DNA from: Alistipes senegalensis JC50
GTDB taxonomy: Bacteria; Bacteroidota; Bacteroidia; Bacteroidales; Rikenellaceae
Direction: 5' to 3'
Assembly: GCF_025145645.1 (NCBI RefSeq)
Contig: NZ_CP102252.1
Coordinates: forward strand, 992,001-1,056,000
DNA: 64,000 nt
Part shown: piece after piece, positions 1 through 9,466 of the stretch
Position numbering within the stretch: position 1 is the first letter of the stretch
How the letters are laid out: each line of letters begins with the position of its first letter
The notes under the pieces: model-generated
Told to the model about the DNA's origin: nothing
Database searches by the model: none
Seen by the model: only the letters and a program-made list of their open reading frames with translations
Position numbers and translations under genes: made by a program

Positions 1-155
1 TCTTCAAGCTCGACGCCGCACGGCGCGCCGGGATGCAGAATGTCATCACGTTCGAATTCTCGCACTTCATGAGCCCCAATTCGTCCTACACCCAAGCGGG
101 ACACCTCTACAACCGCTATATGGAATACATGAACTATCTCCAACACAAAAAATAA
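1..155 (+). CDS. C-terminal fragment of a CDS cut by the window start
   Basis: The reading frame enters from the left edge (first full codon at 3) and ends at TAA 153-155. About 50 residues are visible, including the stretch ITFEFSHFMSP followed by an aromatic-rich tail (HLYNRYMEYMNYLQHKK). The tail is reminiscent of the C-terminus of secreted DUF4434/GHL-type TIM-barrel proteins found in polysaccharide loci, but the fragment is too short to assign. It ends 10 nt before the next start codon, so it is probably the upstream member of the same operon as the epimerase. Confidence 0.8.
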   Translation, partial: FKLDAARRAGMQNVITFEFSHFMSPNSSYTQAGHLYNRYMEYMNYLQHKK

Positions 156-165
156 AGAACCTCCC

Positions 166-1332
166 ATGATCGATTTCAAACAACTGGCGTGTCTGAACCG
201 GGACGAACTGCTCGAAAACGTGGTTCCGTTCTGGCTCACCCACTCGCAGGACGAACGATACGGCGGCTACTTCACCTGCCTCGACCGCGGGGGCGACGTC
301 TACGACACCGACAAATTCGTCTGGCTGCAGGGACGGCAGGTGTGGCTGTTTTCGATGCTCTACAACCAGGTCGAGAAGCGTCCCGAATGGCTCGAATGCG
401 CCGTACAGGGGGCGGAGTTCCTCCGTAAACACGGCCACGACGGCAATTACAACTGGTACTTCTCGCTCACGCGCGAAGGCCGGCCGCTCGTGGCTCCCTA
501 CAACATCTTTTCCTACACGTTCGCCACGATGGCCTTCGCGCAGGCGGCTCTCGCCACGGGCAGCGACCAATATGCCGAAATCGCCAAGCGCACCTTCGCG
601 CGGATTCTCGAAAAACGCGACAACCCCAAGGGACCGTGGTGCAAGACCGTCCCGGGCACGCGCGACCTGAAGGATTTCGCCCTGCCGATGATCCTCTGCA
701 ACATGGCGCTCGAAGCGGAGCAGATGATCGACCCCGCGCTGCTCGACGCGACGATCCGGGATTGCATCCACCAGGTCATGGAGGTCTTCTACCGCGGGGA
801 GCTGGGGCTGATCGTCGAGAACGTCGCAGCGGACGGCGAGCTCTCCGACTCGTTCGAAGGCCGGCAGATCAATCCCGGCCACACGCTCGAAGCTATGTGG
901 TTCATCATGAACCTCGGCGTGCGGCTCAACGACCGGGCGCTGATCGACAAGGCCGTAAAGATCGCGCTCGACACGGCTGAATATGGCTGGGACAAGGAGT
1001 ACGGCGGCCTGTTCTATTTCATGGACCGGCTCGGACACCCGCAGCAGCAGCTCGAATGGGACCAGAAACTGTGGTGGGTGCATATCGAAGCGATGATCGC
1101 GATGATCAAGGGATACCGCCTCACCGGTTCGCAGGCGTGTCTCGACTGGTTCCTCCGGCTGCACGACTACACCTGGTCGCATTTCAAGGACCCCGAATAC
1201 CCCGAATGGTTCGGCTATCTGAACCGCCGCGGCGAGGTGCTGCTCCCGCTCAAGGGCGGCAAATGGAAAGGCTGTTTCCATGTACCTCGCGGTCTGTACC
1301 AGTGCTGGAAAATACTCGACGAGTGCCAATAA
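166..1332 (+). CDS. N-acylglucosamine 2-epimerase (AGE) family protein
   Basis: 388 residues, the usual length of the AGE/renin-binding-protein family, an (alpha/alpha)6-barrel fold. The N-terminal part has the family pattern GGYFTCLDRGG and LQGRQVWLFSMLY. The predicted catalytic pair is present: H239 in NPGHTLEAMW (with E242 three residues on) and H372 in KGCFHVPRG. The spacing is close to that remembered for porcine AGE (H248/H382) and cellobiose epimerase (H259/E262/H390). No signal peptide, so cytosolic. It probably epimerises an N-acylated or free hexose at C2. GlcNAc/ManNAc is the classical substrate, but disaccharide-epimerising relatives exist, so specificity is open. It lies about 100 bp upstream of susC and on the same strand. 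Confidence 0.85.
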   Translation: MIDFKQLACLNRDELLENVVPFWLTHSQDERYGGYFTCLDRGGDVYDTDKFVWLQGRQVWLFSMLYNQVEKRPEWLECAVQGAEFLRKHGHDGNYNWYFSLTREGRPLVAPYNIFSYTFATMAFAQAALATGSDQYAEIAKRTFARILEKRDNPKGPWCKTVPGTRDLKDFALPMILCNMALEAEQMIDPALLDATIRDCIHQVMEVFYRGELGLIVENVAADGELSDSFEGRQINPGHTLEAMWFIMNLGVRLNDRALIDKAVKIALDTAEYGWDKEYGGLFYFMDRLGHPQQQLEWDQKLWWVHIEAMIAMIKGYRLTGSQACLDWFLRLHDYTWSHFKDPEYPEWFGYLNRRGEVLLPLKGGKWKGCFHVPRGLYQCWKILDECQ

Positions 1333-1430
1333 CCCAAACATAAAACTATGCGAAAAATGCCTTAATCAACCATTTCGAGCGGAGCACGTCTCCCGTCACA
1401 AAAATCTAAACCTATTGCAACCCTAATTTT

Positions 1431-4400
1431 ATGAGAAACGTTTACAAAATGAAACCTTCAGGCATTCGCTGCCTATTGAGCAGCGTATTAGCCGTGGTCT
1501 CCATGGCGATCACAGGCACCAATGTGGCTGAGGCGCAAGGACTTTCAGTCTCCGGAAGAGTGACCGACGCAAGGGGGGGGGAAATTTCGGGTGCTACGGT
1601 CATCGTAAAAGGTGACAACACCCGGGGAACTACCACCGATGCACAGGGACAGTATGCTATCGAGGTCTTGTCCTCCGACGATGTGCTGGTCTTCAGTTTC
1701 CTCGGTTACAAAACTGCAGAAGTGGCCGTCCGCGGCCGCAAAACCCTGAACGTCCAACTGGAAGAGGACGCCACGCTGGTGGATGAAGTGGTCGTAGTGG
1801 GATACGGCACACAGAAACGACAGTTTCTCGTAGGCTCCGTGTCCCAGGTCTCCAGCAAGGAGTTGCTGAAGGCCCCGATGACCAACGTATCGAACATGAT
1901 GACCGGCAAATTGCCGGGAGTGACGAGTATTCAGCGTTCGGGACAGCCCGGCAGCGACGGCACCACGATCTTCGTCCGTGGAGTCTCCTCGTTCAACAAT
2001 TCCAGCCCGCTTTGCATCGTCGACGGGGTGGAGCGTATGATTAATACGGTCAACCCCAACGACATCGAATCGATCTCCATCCTCAAGGATGCCGCCACCT
2101 CGGCCATCTACGGCGTACGCGGAGCCAACGGCGTTATTCTGATCACCACCAAAACCGGCTCGAAGGGCGCTGCTACCATTTCATACGACGGCTCGGCGAC
2201 TTTCACCACCAATGTCGCCATGCCCGAGATGCTTAACGCCCAGGACTACATCGGCTGGCACAACAAGGCTCGCGAGATGGACGGATTGAATCCGCTGTGG
2301 ACGGATGAGGTGATCGCCGGTATGAAGGAAAAAGGGATATACGGTGAAACGGACTGGATGGATCTGCTCTTCAAGAACTACGGTTTCACACACCAGCACA
2401 ACATCTCCGCTACGGGAGGTACCGACCGCGTAAAATACTATACGAGCATCGGTATGATGAATCAGGACGGTATCCTGCCCAATACCTCTTACCAGCGTTT
2501 CAACGTGCGCGCCAACATCGACACGAAGATCGCCAAGAATTTCAATCTGAACGTCAATATCGCCGCATTCCGCGAAGACACCCACGCACCCGGATACTCT
2601 CTTGGCACGCAGGGTGAGTTCAACCCCATCTCGCAGGCGCTCTTCTCGTTGCCGATCATCGCTCCGACCTATAATGACCTGCCGCAAGGTTATATGAGCG
2701 GCGTATACACGCAGCAGCCCATTGCCGCGGTCAACAAGAGCGGTTTTCAGGATACGAAGCGCTGGCAGTTCGAGGGAAACGCCAAATTGGAATACGATTT
2801 CGGCAGCATCAAGGCGCTTGAAGGACTCAAGGCCGCCGTACACGTTGCATACGACTATTCGAATACGGGCAACCGCAATATGCTGCAATCGTACCAGCTG
2901 ATGTCATTCTCGCCCACGACGATGAATTCCACAGTCGTGAATGCATCGGGAGTCAATGTCAACAGCAGCTTCAACAAATCGTCGTCGTTCGGAGACGGAT
3001 TCACCGTTCGCCCGACGCTGACCTACAACCGCGAATTCGGGCGTCACAGCGTAGGCGGCCTGTTCTTCTACGAGCAGAAAAAAGCCTACTCGGACACAAT
3101 GACCGGCTATAAGGCGGGGTATTTCGCCTCCTATCCGGTCGATCTTTCGATCGGCACCACGTGGGAAGGCATCACAACCCCCGTAACCGGTTCGTTCAGC
3201 GAAACGAGTATCGCCAGCTACGCCGGCCGTTTCAACTATGCATTTGACAAGAAATATCTGGTCGAATTTACATTCCGCGCGGACGGTTCCTACAAGTTCG
3301 CCCCCGAAAACCGCTGGGGATTCTTCCCGTCCGCAGCCGTCGGCTGGGTCATGTCCGAAGAGAAGTTCTTCAAGCAGGCACTCCCGAAAATCGACTTCTT
3401 CAAGCTGCGCGCCTCTTACGGCGAACTGGGTATGGACGATACGAGCCCTTATCTCTATGTGCAATCCTACAGATCGACCGCACCCTCCTACAGCTATATC
3501 ATAGGCGGCAAGGGTCAGACGACCTATTACACCAGCAACTATGTCTACAAGGACCTTACCTGGTCGCGTTCGCGCAGTTTCAACGTGGGCCTGGACCTGA
3601 ACGCTTGGGGCGGAAAACTGGGCATCGAATTCGATTGGTTCTACAAGGTTACCGACAATATCCTCGAACAGGTCGGCGGTTCCTACGCACCCTCCCTGGG
3701 AGGCAACGTACCGTCATACAAAAACTCCGGCAAGGTAGATAACCGCGGCTTCGAGCTGGTGCTAAAACACAACAATCACTTTGCCAGCGGTTGGCGGTAT
3801 TCGCTGACGGGTAGTCTCTCGTGGGCCCGCAACCGGGTTCTCGCCAAACAAATTTCCGACAACCATCCGATGTACCGTGCCATCCTGGGCAAACCGATGG
3901 GTACGCTCTACGGGTACAAGGCGATCGGACTCTATCAGACCGAAGAGCAGATCGCCAATTCGCCGACGGCTCCTTCGGGAGAGAAGCGTCTGGGTGACCT
4001 GATGTATGCCGACGTCAACGGCGACGGCAAGATCGAGCAGTCGCAGGACTTCATCAAAATCGGCCGCGGCTATACCCCCGAGATGAACTTCTCGCTCAAT
4101 ATGGAGGTGGCATGGAAAAACCTCTATCTTACAGCCCTCTGGCAGGGTGTAGCCATCTGCGATTATCAGCTCAGCGCGGCATACTATTCGGGCGTTTTCG
4201 ACAACACGATGTACACCCGTCCTTTCTACGGCAACGGCAACGCACCCTATTATCTCGTGGAGAGCGCCTGGCGTGAAGACAACCGCAATGCCGACTATCC
4301 GCGTCTGAGCACCGTAGCCAACGGCAACAACGCATGGCCTTCGTCCTGGTGGGTGAAAAACGGGGCATATCTTCGTCTGAAGAACCTCCAGATCGGCTAC

Positions 4401-4580
4401 TCGCTCCCCGAACACATTCTGAAAAATACCGGTATCGGCCGGGTAAATATCTACGTGGCAGGAACCAATCTGCTGACTTTCAGTGCATTCAAATACGTGG
4501 ACCCCGAAATGCCGTCGGTCAACAACGGTTACTACCCGCAACAGCGGACCTACAGTATCGGAGTCAATTTATCCTTCTAA
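1431..4580 (+). CDS. SusC/RagA-type TonB-dependent outer-membrane transporter
   Basis: 1049 residues, typical for SusC. After a signal sequence ending near TNVAEAQG there is a carboxypeptidase-regulatory-like domain (about residues 38-115, SGRVTDARGGEISGATVIVKG), the TonB-box-like VDEVVVVGYGTQKR, a plug domain with the family motif SAIYGVRGANGVILITTK, and a 22-strand barrel ending in an aromatic residue (GVNLSF). It should import oligosaccharides together with the SusD encoded 20 bp downstream. Odd feature: codons 48-51 contain nine consecutive G (1573-1581), so slippage there would frameshift the gene. ATG 1431 is used because an in-frame ATG at 1449 would shorten the signal n-region; both are possible. 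No regulator gene is adjacent. Confidence 0.95.
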   Translation: MRNVYKMKPSGIRCLLSSVLAVVSMAITGTNVAEAQGLSVSGRVTDARGGEISGATVIVKGDNTRGTTTDAQGQYAIEVLSSDDVLVFSFLGYKTAEVAVRGRKTLNVQLEEDATLVDEVVVVGYGTQKRQFLVGSVSQVSSKELLKAPMTNVSNMMTGKLPGVTSIQRSGQPGSDGTTIFVRGVSSFNNSSPLCIVDGVERMINTVNPNDIESISILKDAATSAIYGVRGANGVILITTKTGSKGAATISYDGSATFTTNVAMPEMLNAQDYIGWHNKAREMDGLNPLWTDEVIAGMKEKGIYGETDWMDLLFKNYGFTHQHNISATGGTDRVKYYTSIGMMNQDGILPNTSYQRFNVRANIDTKIAKNFNLNVNIAAFREDTHAPGYSLGTQGEFNPISQALFSLPIIAPTYNDLPQGYMSGVYTQQPIAAVNKSGFQDTKRWQFEGNAKLEYDFGSIKALEGLKAAVHVAYDYSNTGNRNMLQSYQLMSFSPTTMNSTVVNASGVNVNSSFNKSSSFGDGFTVRPTLTYNREFGRHSVGGLFFYEQKKAYSDTMTGYKAGYFASYPVDLSIGTTWEGITTPVTGSFSETSIASYAGRFNYAFDKKYLVEFTFRADGSYKFAPENRWGFFPSAAVGWVMSEEKFFKQALPKIDFFKLRASYGELGMDDTSPYLYVQSYRSTAPSYSYIIGGKGQTTYYTSNYVYKDLTWSRSRSFNVGLDLNAWGGKLGIEFDWFYKVTDNILEQVGGSYAPSLGGNVPSYKNSGKVDNRGFELVLKHNNHFASGWRYSLTGSLSWARNRVLAKQISDNHPMYRAILGKPMGTLYGYKAIGLYQTEEQIANSPTAPSGEKRLGDLMYADVNGDGKIEQSQDFIKIGRGYTPEMNFSLNMEVAWKNLYLTALWQGVAICDYQLSAAYYSGVFDNTMYTRPFYGNGNAPYYLVESAWREDNRNADYPRLSTVANGNNAWPSSWWVKNGAYLRLKNLQIGYSLPEHILKNTGIGRVNIYVAGTNLLTFSAFKYVDPEMPSVNNGYYPQQRTYSIGVNLSF
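1573..1581 (+). repeat. Nine-G homopolymer inside susC
   Basis: Nine consecutive G residues span Arg48-Gly-Gly-Glu51 of the SusC protein, shortly after the signal peptide. In the assembled sequence the frame is open. A gain or loss of one G would terminate the protein early. Poly-G tracts of this length are classic slippage sites; phase-variable function here is inference. Confidence 0.9.
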
Positions 4581-4600
4581 CCGCTAAAGCAACTGAACCT

Positions 4601-6256
4601 ATGAAAAAGATCATATTCATACTCGGTCTGGCGGCCGTCGTATTGGGCACCTCCTGTTCCGACGTGCTGGACCTGAATCCGGCGGACCGGTTTTCGCCGG
4701 CGACCGTCTGGTCCACCACCACTACAGCTGATAAATACGTCATCGGACTCTACTCCATCTTCGGGGCAAACACCGAGATGCGCGGCGGCGATGCCTATGC
4801 GTCGCCCCGATTATCGGATGCCTATTCCGACATCCTGAAAAGCACCTCCTGGAATCAGTACAACCACAACTTCAACGCCACGCTCCTCCAGGAAACGGCT
4901 TTCAACAGCAACTCCGCCGGTGCGTTCGAGTGCTGGTCGAGTCATTATGACCGCATCCGCCGCGAAAACGAATTCCTGCGCGACGCGGCCGAATTCGGCC
5001 GCAAATTCGGTGAGGACTGGCTCAAGATTCGTATCGCCGAAGTGCGTTTCTGCCGTGCCTACGCCTATTTCATGCTGTGCCGGGTTTACGGCGGGGTGAT
5101 TCTTCGCACCGAAGTCGACGGCCCTGAGCAGAACGACAAAGCCCGTTCGACGGAGGAAGAGTGCTGGGGCTTCATCATTAACGAACTGAAGGAACTGGCT
5201 CCCGACCTGCCCTTGAAATGGGACAGCGACAACTCGGGCCGCGCCACTCAAAAAGCCGCATACGGTCTGTTGAGCCGCGTAGCGCTCTACGCTGAAAAAT
5301 GGGATGTCGCCGCACAGGCCGCACGCGATTGCGCCACGGCAGAGGGTAATCTGGACCTGTCGAAGAACGGCTATGCCAAAATCTTCGAACTCGGCATCAA
5401 CAGTCCCGAAGTACTCTTTGCCGTAGAATTCAAATCCAGCGTGATCGACCATGCCTACGACGCCTACGTGCGGCCCTCGGGCGATACAAAGGAGTTAGGC
5501 AAGCAGGTTTATTCGGGATTCGTTCCCACCAGCGAATTGGTCGACAGCTATGAAATGGCAGGCGACGGCGGCAATTTCTCCTGGGAGAAACACGGTAAGG
5601 ATCCCTATGCGAACCGTGAACCGCGCTTCTACGCCACGATTCTCTATAACGGAGCCGATTGGATGGGGCGGAAGATCGAAAGCTTCGTTGGCGGCAAGGA
5701 CGGATACAAGGCCTATGAAAACGCCGGAGCCGCCGGAACGACCGTAACGGGTTATTACCTGCGCAAATACCTCATAGACGGAGACAAGACGTGGGTCACG
5801 AGCGGCTCGGGACAGGACTGGATCGTACTGCGCTATGCCGAGGTCCTCCTGAACAAGGCTGAGGCACTTGCCATGGAGAACTGGAACAAGAACAGCGCCG
5901 AAGCGCTGCAGGCGCTCAACGATGTCCGCGCCCGCGTCGGACTGCCCGCGCGTGCCACCGCCGACAAGGAGACCTTCCTGGAATACGTGCGTCACGAACG
6001 CAAGGTGGAGTTGGCCGGCGAAGGTTTCCGCTACTGGGACCTGCGCCGCTGGCGGCTGGCCGAAAAAGTCATCGACGGGCAGAACGTGCACGGCGTTAAG
6101 ATCTCCAAACAGTCCGACGGTTCATTTACCTACGAGCAGGTCGATGCCGACGGCGGACACAAGCGCATCTTCTACGACCGTTATTACCGATTCGCCATTC
6201 CGCTTTCGGAGCGTTCGAACAATTCGCTCTGTACGAACAACGACGGATGGATCTAA
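4601..6256 (+). CDS. SusD/RagB-type surface glycan-binding lipoprotein
   Basis: 551 residues from ATG 4601, which gives a clean lipoprotein signal (LGTSC, Cys19). An in-frame ATG inside the upstream gene is ignored because it would bury the signal. The body shows SusD features: TPR-like helices, the sequence ARSTEEECWGFIINELKELAPDLP, and the RagB C-terminal pattern RHERKVELAGEGFRYWDLRRW. It is expected to sit on the outer face of the outer membrane as the lid of the SusC transporter encoded 20 bp upstream and to hold the glycan before import. The overall order susC-susD-lipoprotein is that of a polysaccharide utilization locus. Confidence 0.95.
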   Translation: MKKIIFILGLAAVVLGTSCSDVLDLNPADRFSPATVWSTTTTADKYVIGLYSIFGANTEMRGGDAYASPRLSDAYSDILKSTSWNQYNHNFNATLLQETAFNSNSAGAFECWSSHYDRIRRENEFLRDAAEFGRKFGEDWLKIRIAEVRFCRAYAYFMLCRVYGGVILRTEVDGPEQNDKARSTEEECWGFIINELKELAPDLPLKWDSDNSGRATQKAAYGLLSRVALYAEKWDVAAQAARDCATAEGNLDLSKNGYAKIFELGINSPEVLFAVEFKSSVIDHAYDAYVRPSGDTKELGKQVYSGFVPTSELVDSYEMAGDGGNFSWEKHGKDPYANREPRFYATILYNGADWMGRKIESFVGGKDGYKAYENAGAAGTTVTGYYLRKYLIDGDKTWVTSGSGQDWIVLRYAEVLLNKAEALAMENWNKNSAEALQALNDVRARVGLPARATADKETFLEYVRHERKVELAGEGFRYWDLRRWRLAEKVIDGQNVHGVKISKQSDGSFTYEQVDADGGHKRIFYDRYYRFAIPLSERSNNSLCTNNDGWI

Positions 6257-6282
6257 TGATTAACCGCAAAAACAGAACGACT

Positions 6283-6666
6283 ATGAAACTCCGTAAATAT
6301 CTTGCAGTACTGGCCGTAGCGGCATTCGCATCGCTTGCGACATCATGCGCCGAAGCGGAAGACGAATTCATCCACACGGACAGTACGATTAATTCCATCG
6401 AAATCCAGCCCGCCGAAGGCGGAGCCGGTATCGCAGGAATCATCGACGAAACGACGGGCGAGATTTTCTTCCCCATTCCCAAACAACTTCGTGAAAAATA
6501 CGACGTGAAAAAGCTGATGGTACGCGCAAACGTGGCTTATGACACCTATATCTATCCGTCACTGTCGGGATTGAAAGACCTCTCCGATCCGATGGAGATC
6601 AAGGTTCGGGCAGGCGACAATGGATCGCGAACCTATACGCTGTGGGCTTTCTACACGCGCAGATAA
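6283..6666 (+). CDS. Small surface lipoprotein of the PUL
   Basis: 127 residues from ATG 6283 (MKLRKYL), giving a lipoprotein signal with lipobox LATSC. An alternative in-frame ATG at 6256 overlaps the susD stop as TAATG and would add nine residues (translational coupling), so the start is uncertain. The mature part is a single compact beta-rich domain (about 100 residues) that resembles the Ig-like N-terminal modules of SusE/F-position proteins. It may help bind glycan at the cell surface. No enzymatic motif is seen and no family can be named firmly. Confidence 0.75.
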   Translation: MKLRKYLAVLAVAAFASLATSCAEAEDEFIHTDSTINSIEIQPAEGGAGIAGIIDETTGEIFFPIPKQLREKYDVKKLMVRANVAYDTYIYPSLSGLKDLSDPMEIKVRAGDNGSRTYTLWAFYTRR

Positions 6667-6709
6667 CGAATTACAACGAATGAATAAATCTAAAATTAAC
6701 TCGACCAAT

Positions 6710-8068
6710 ATGAAAAAGTTCAATTTATTCGCTTACGCCACCCTGGCAGGTCTCGCGCTGTCGTTTGCAGCCTGTACGGACGACGATCCGGAAATCAGCA
6801 AACCCGGCCCGCAGATCGACCGCGGCGAAAAATGCCGTATCGAATCTTTCGTTCTGAATCTCCCCGAAGGGGAAACGCTTTCAGGCGATGTCTACGACTA
6901 CGACAAATCGATCGACCTTGCCTATACCACGCCGCAGCTGGAAGCCATGAAGACGGCCACCGCCACGGTGAAACTCTCCGAAGGCGCAACCATCACGCCC
7001 GATCCCTCCGTGGCGGCCGACTATACGCAGCCGATTTCATTCACGGTGACGGGAGCCGACGGCAAGACCACCCGCATTTATACAACAAAGCCCGTTGAAA
7101 AAGTTGTCGTTTCCTATACCAAGATCGGTGCTCTGGCAGAGAAAACGGCCACTCAGATGGACATCACCGATCACACGAAATACCTGCAAATCGGCGTCAG
7201 CGGCGACAAGATCGTCATCGGCACCAAGGTATTCGACGGCAAGACGCTCGCTGCCGCAGGCAATCTGAACATGACCGGTTACGACGGATTGCAGGTCACC
7301 TCGCTGGCTAACGACGAGGCAGGACATCTGATCGCTTCACTGACCGCTGACGGCACGAGTGGATCGGCTCCTGTTACGTACGCCTGCTGGAAGAACGGAT
7401 GCGACCAGCCCGCCGAAACGATCCTCGGTCCGTCGGACAGCGCCATCGCAGCGTTCCTCTCCGTGGGCGGCAACCTCGTCGAAGGCAAAGCGCTCATTAC
7501 GGCATTGGGCGCACGCGTAGCCACTGGCCCGAGTTTCTGCTGGGGTTTCGCCGACGGCGTGCGTGGCGACTACTACAACCTGCTTACCGGACAGCCCTCG
7601 AACGACGGCTCGTGGAGCCAGATGGTTTCGGCCTGCTCGGGAGAGGTTTCGGGCACCTGGTTCATGTGGGATGCCGTGGCCGGCGGTCACAACGTATTGA
7701 CCTGGGAAGGCTGGGACGGCACATCCTCGCTCAATCTGAAGCAGATTCCGGGAGCAGCGCCCAACGGTCCGAACAACTGGGGTAACTACACCAAAGGTTC
7801 GATCCGCGCTTTCATGTTCAACGAAAAGGCTTATGCCGCCGTCTTCACCACCGGCTGGCCCTGCACCTACGTCTCGATCGTGGACTCGAACGGCGAATTC
7901 CTGCTCAACCCCGCCGAGGCGACGCTCAATTACGCGATCTCGGACGCCAACCCCTACTGCCCCGTCGGAACATTCGTGTATAACGAAAAGGAAAACTGCG
8001 GTTACGTATACGTACTGGTTCCCGGGCACGCAGTCAAGAGCTGGAAACTGGAGATCACTTACGATTAA
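6710..8068 (+). CDS. Putative surface glycan-binding lipoprotein (DUF5018-like)
   Basis: 452 residues from ATG 6710, preceded by another in-frame ATG at 6680. The lipobox is SFAAC. Residues roughly 25-130 form an Ig-like module (CRIESFVLNLPEG ... ISFTVTGADGKTTRIYTTKP) of the kind found in DUF5018 proteins of Bacteroidetes PULs. The remaining about 320 residues look like a beta-propeller-type domain with repeated short strands and Trp/Gly-rich turns (SFCWGFADGVRGDYY, GTWFMWDAVAGG). By position, third after susC-susD, it should be a surface glycan-binding protein. Binding is inferred from context; no catalytic motif was found. A hairpin terminator follows at 8118-8168. Confidence 0.75.
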   Translation: MKKFNLFAYATLAGLALSFAACTDDDPEISKPGPQIDRGEKCRIESFVLNLPEGETLSGDVYDYDKSIDLAYTTPQLEAMKTATATVKLSEGATITPDPSVAADYTQPISFTVTGADGKTTRIYTTKPVEKVVVSYTKIGALAEKTATQMDITDHTKYLQIGVSGDKIVIGTKVFDGKTLAAAGNLNMTGYDGLQVTSLANDEAGHLIASLTADGTSGSAPVTYACWKNGCDQPAETILGPSDSAIAAFLSVGGNLVEGKALITALGARVATGPSFCWGFADGVRGDYYNLLTGQPSNDGSWSQMVSACSGEVSGTWFMWDAVAGGHNVLTWEGWDGTSSLNLKQIPGAAPNGPNNWGNYTKGSIRAFMFNEKAYAAVFTTGWPCTYVSIVDSNGEFLLNPAEATLNYAISDANPYCPVGTFVYNEKENCGYVYVLVPGHAVKSWKLEITYD

Positions 8069-8117
8069 CAAACCTTACACCTGTCACGACAGGTCTTGAC
8101 GAAACCGTATCAATCCG

Positions 8118-8168
8118 CATTCTTCCCGGTCCGGGCCCGTTCTCGGGCCGGAGGAATGTGGTTCTTTT
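8118..8168 (+). terminator. Imperfect hairpin terminator after the surface lipoprotein
   Basis: CATTC at 8118 pairs with GAATG at 8154-8158, and an inner GGCCCG/CGGGCC stem closes on a TTCT loop (8140-8143). The hairpin is followed by a T-rich stretch (GGTTCTTTT). It probably ends, or attenuates, the susCD transcript before the GHL10 pair. Confidence 0.55.
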
Positions 8169-8178
8169 AACACGACCC

Positions 8179-9462
8179 ATGAAAATAAGCACCTTTTTTA
8201 CAGTCATCCTCTTCGTTGCAGCGACATCGATATCCTGTGGCGGAAACTCCGCCCGGACGCTTCGCGCCGCCGACGGTGGAAAACCCAAAATGCTCTGGTT
8301 CGACGCAGAGGCCAATTTCAAGCGCTTCGCTTCGCAGGATTCGATCCGCTACTATTTGGACCGCACCGTCGAGTGCGGATTCAACCACATCGTCGTGGAC
8401 GTGCGCCCCATTTCGGGCACCGTGCTCTACGAAAGCGATATGCTGGAACCGCTCACCGTCGTTGGTCCGGACACCGTCCGCCGCGATTGGGACTACCTGC
8501 AATGCTTCCTCGACGAAGCGCGTAAAAGGGAACTAAAAGTGACCGTCTCGACGATGATTTTCCCTGCGGGATTCACCACGTTCCGCCAGGGAGCGGCCTA
8601 CTCCGACCCGGAACTGGCGGGCCGAACCTGTGTCGAATACACGCCCGAAGGGAGGAAAGACATCAAGGACGACCCGACGAAAGTCGCGGCGTTCCTCAAT
8701 CCCGTACTGCCCGAAAATCAGGAGTACGTGCTGCGTTTCGCACACGAACTGCTCACAAAATACAAGTTCGACGGCTATGCCCTCGACTATTGCCGCTTCC
8801 CCGATGCTGAGAGCGATTTCTCGCCCGCTTCGCGCGAAGCGTTCGAAACCTACCTCGGACACGGCATCGACCGTTTCCCGGAGGATATATTCACCTACGA
8901 CGCCAACGGAGCCCGCGTGGCTGGCCCCTACTATAAACAGTGGTGGGAGTTCCGCTCGGGCGTCATCCGCGACTTCATCGCCGAAGTGCGCACGCTTATC
9001 GAACGGACCCAGCCCGGCGTGAAACTGGAGTATTGGGCCGCCTCGTGGCTGCACGCCATCTACACACAGGGCCAGAACTGGGCCAGCCCGCGTTCGCGCT
9101 TCCACGAAGCCTATCTCGACGATTGGGCCACGCCGACCTACAACCGCACCGGATTCGCCGATCTGCTCGATGTCTTCATCACGGGAACCTACCTCGAAAA
9201 GGTATGGGGCATGGATGACCCCGAATCGATCGAATACGGTCTCGCCCGCTCGCTGAAGGATGTCGACGGCGACTGTGCGGTCTACGGTTCGCTCTACGCC
9301 CAGAACCATGTCGATCAGTTCGAAGACGCCGTATACCTGTGTCTTTCGCGCACGGACGGAGTGATGGTCTTCGACATCATTCAGGTCATCGAAAACGATC
9401 TATGGGATGACATCAAACGTGGTATCGACCGGGCTGAAAAAGAACAGAAAACTCAAAAATGA
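8179..9462 (+). CDS. GHL10-like (DUF187-type) secreted lipoprotein, copy 1
   Basis: 427 residues from ATG 8179; the signal ends in a lipobox at SISC. The mature protein begins with KMLWFDAEANFKRF and continues with NHIVVDVRPISGTVLYES, DYLQCFLDEARKRELKVTVS, YALDYCRFPDAESDFS and LEYWAASWLHAIY. This is the TIM-barrel pattern of glycosyl-hydrolase-like family 10 proteins; D and E residues at strand ends are candidates for catalysis. It is paralogous with the next gene, which starts 4 bp after its stop. The substrate is unknown. The family assignment is from recalled motif similarity, not a search. Confidence 0.75.
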   Translation: MKISTFFTVILFVAATSISCGGNSARTLRAADGGKPKMLWFDAEANFKRFASQDSIRYYLDRTVECGFNHIVVDVRPISGTVLYESDMLEPLTVVGPDTVRRDWDYLQCFLDEARKRELKVTVSTMIFPAGFTTFRQGAAYSDPELAGRTCVEYTPEGRKDIKDDPTKVAAFLNPVLPENQEYVLRFAHELLTKYKFDGYALDYCRFPDAESDFSPASREAFETYLGHGIDRFPEDIFTYDANGARVAGPYYKQWWEFRSGVIRDFIAEVRTLIERTQPGVKLEYWAASWLHAIYTQGQNWASPRSRFHEAYLDDWATPTYNRTGFADLLDVFITGTYLEKVWGMDDPESIEYGLARSLKDVDGDCAVYGSLYAQNHVDQFEDAVYLCLSRTDGVMVFDIIQVIENDLWDDIKRGIDRAEKEQKTQK

Positions 9463-9466
9463 CAAG

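Noticed and set aside
67..1341. Long minus-strand frame opposite the AGE-family gene.
   Set aside because: The plus-strand protein has clear catalytic residues and an expected length; the minus frame has none and covers the same DNA.
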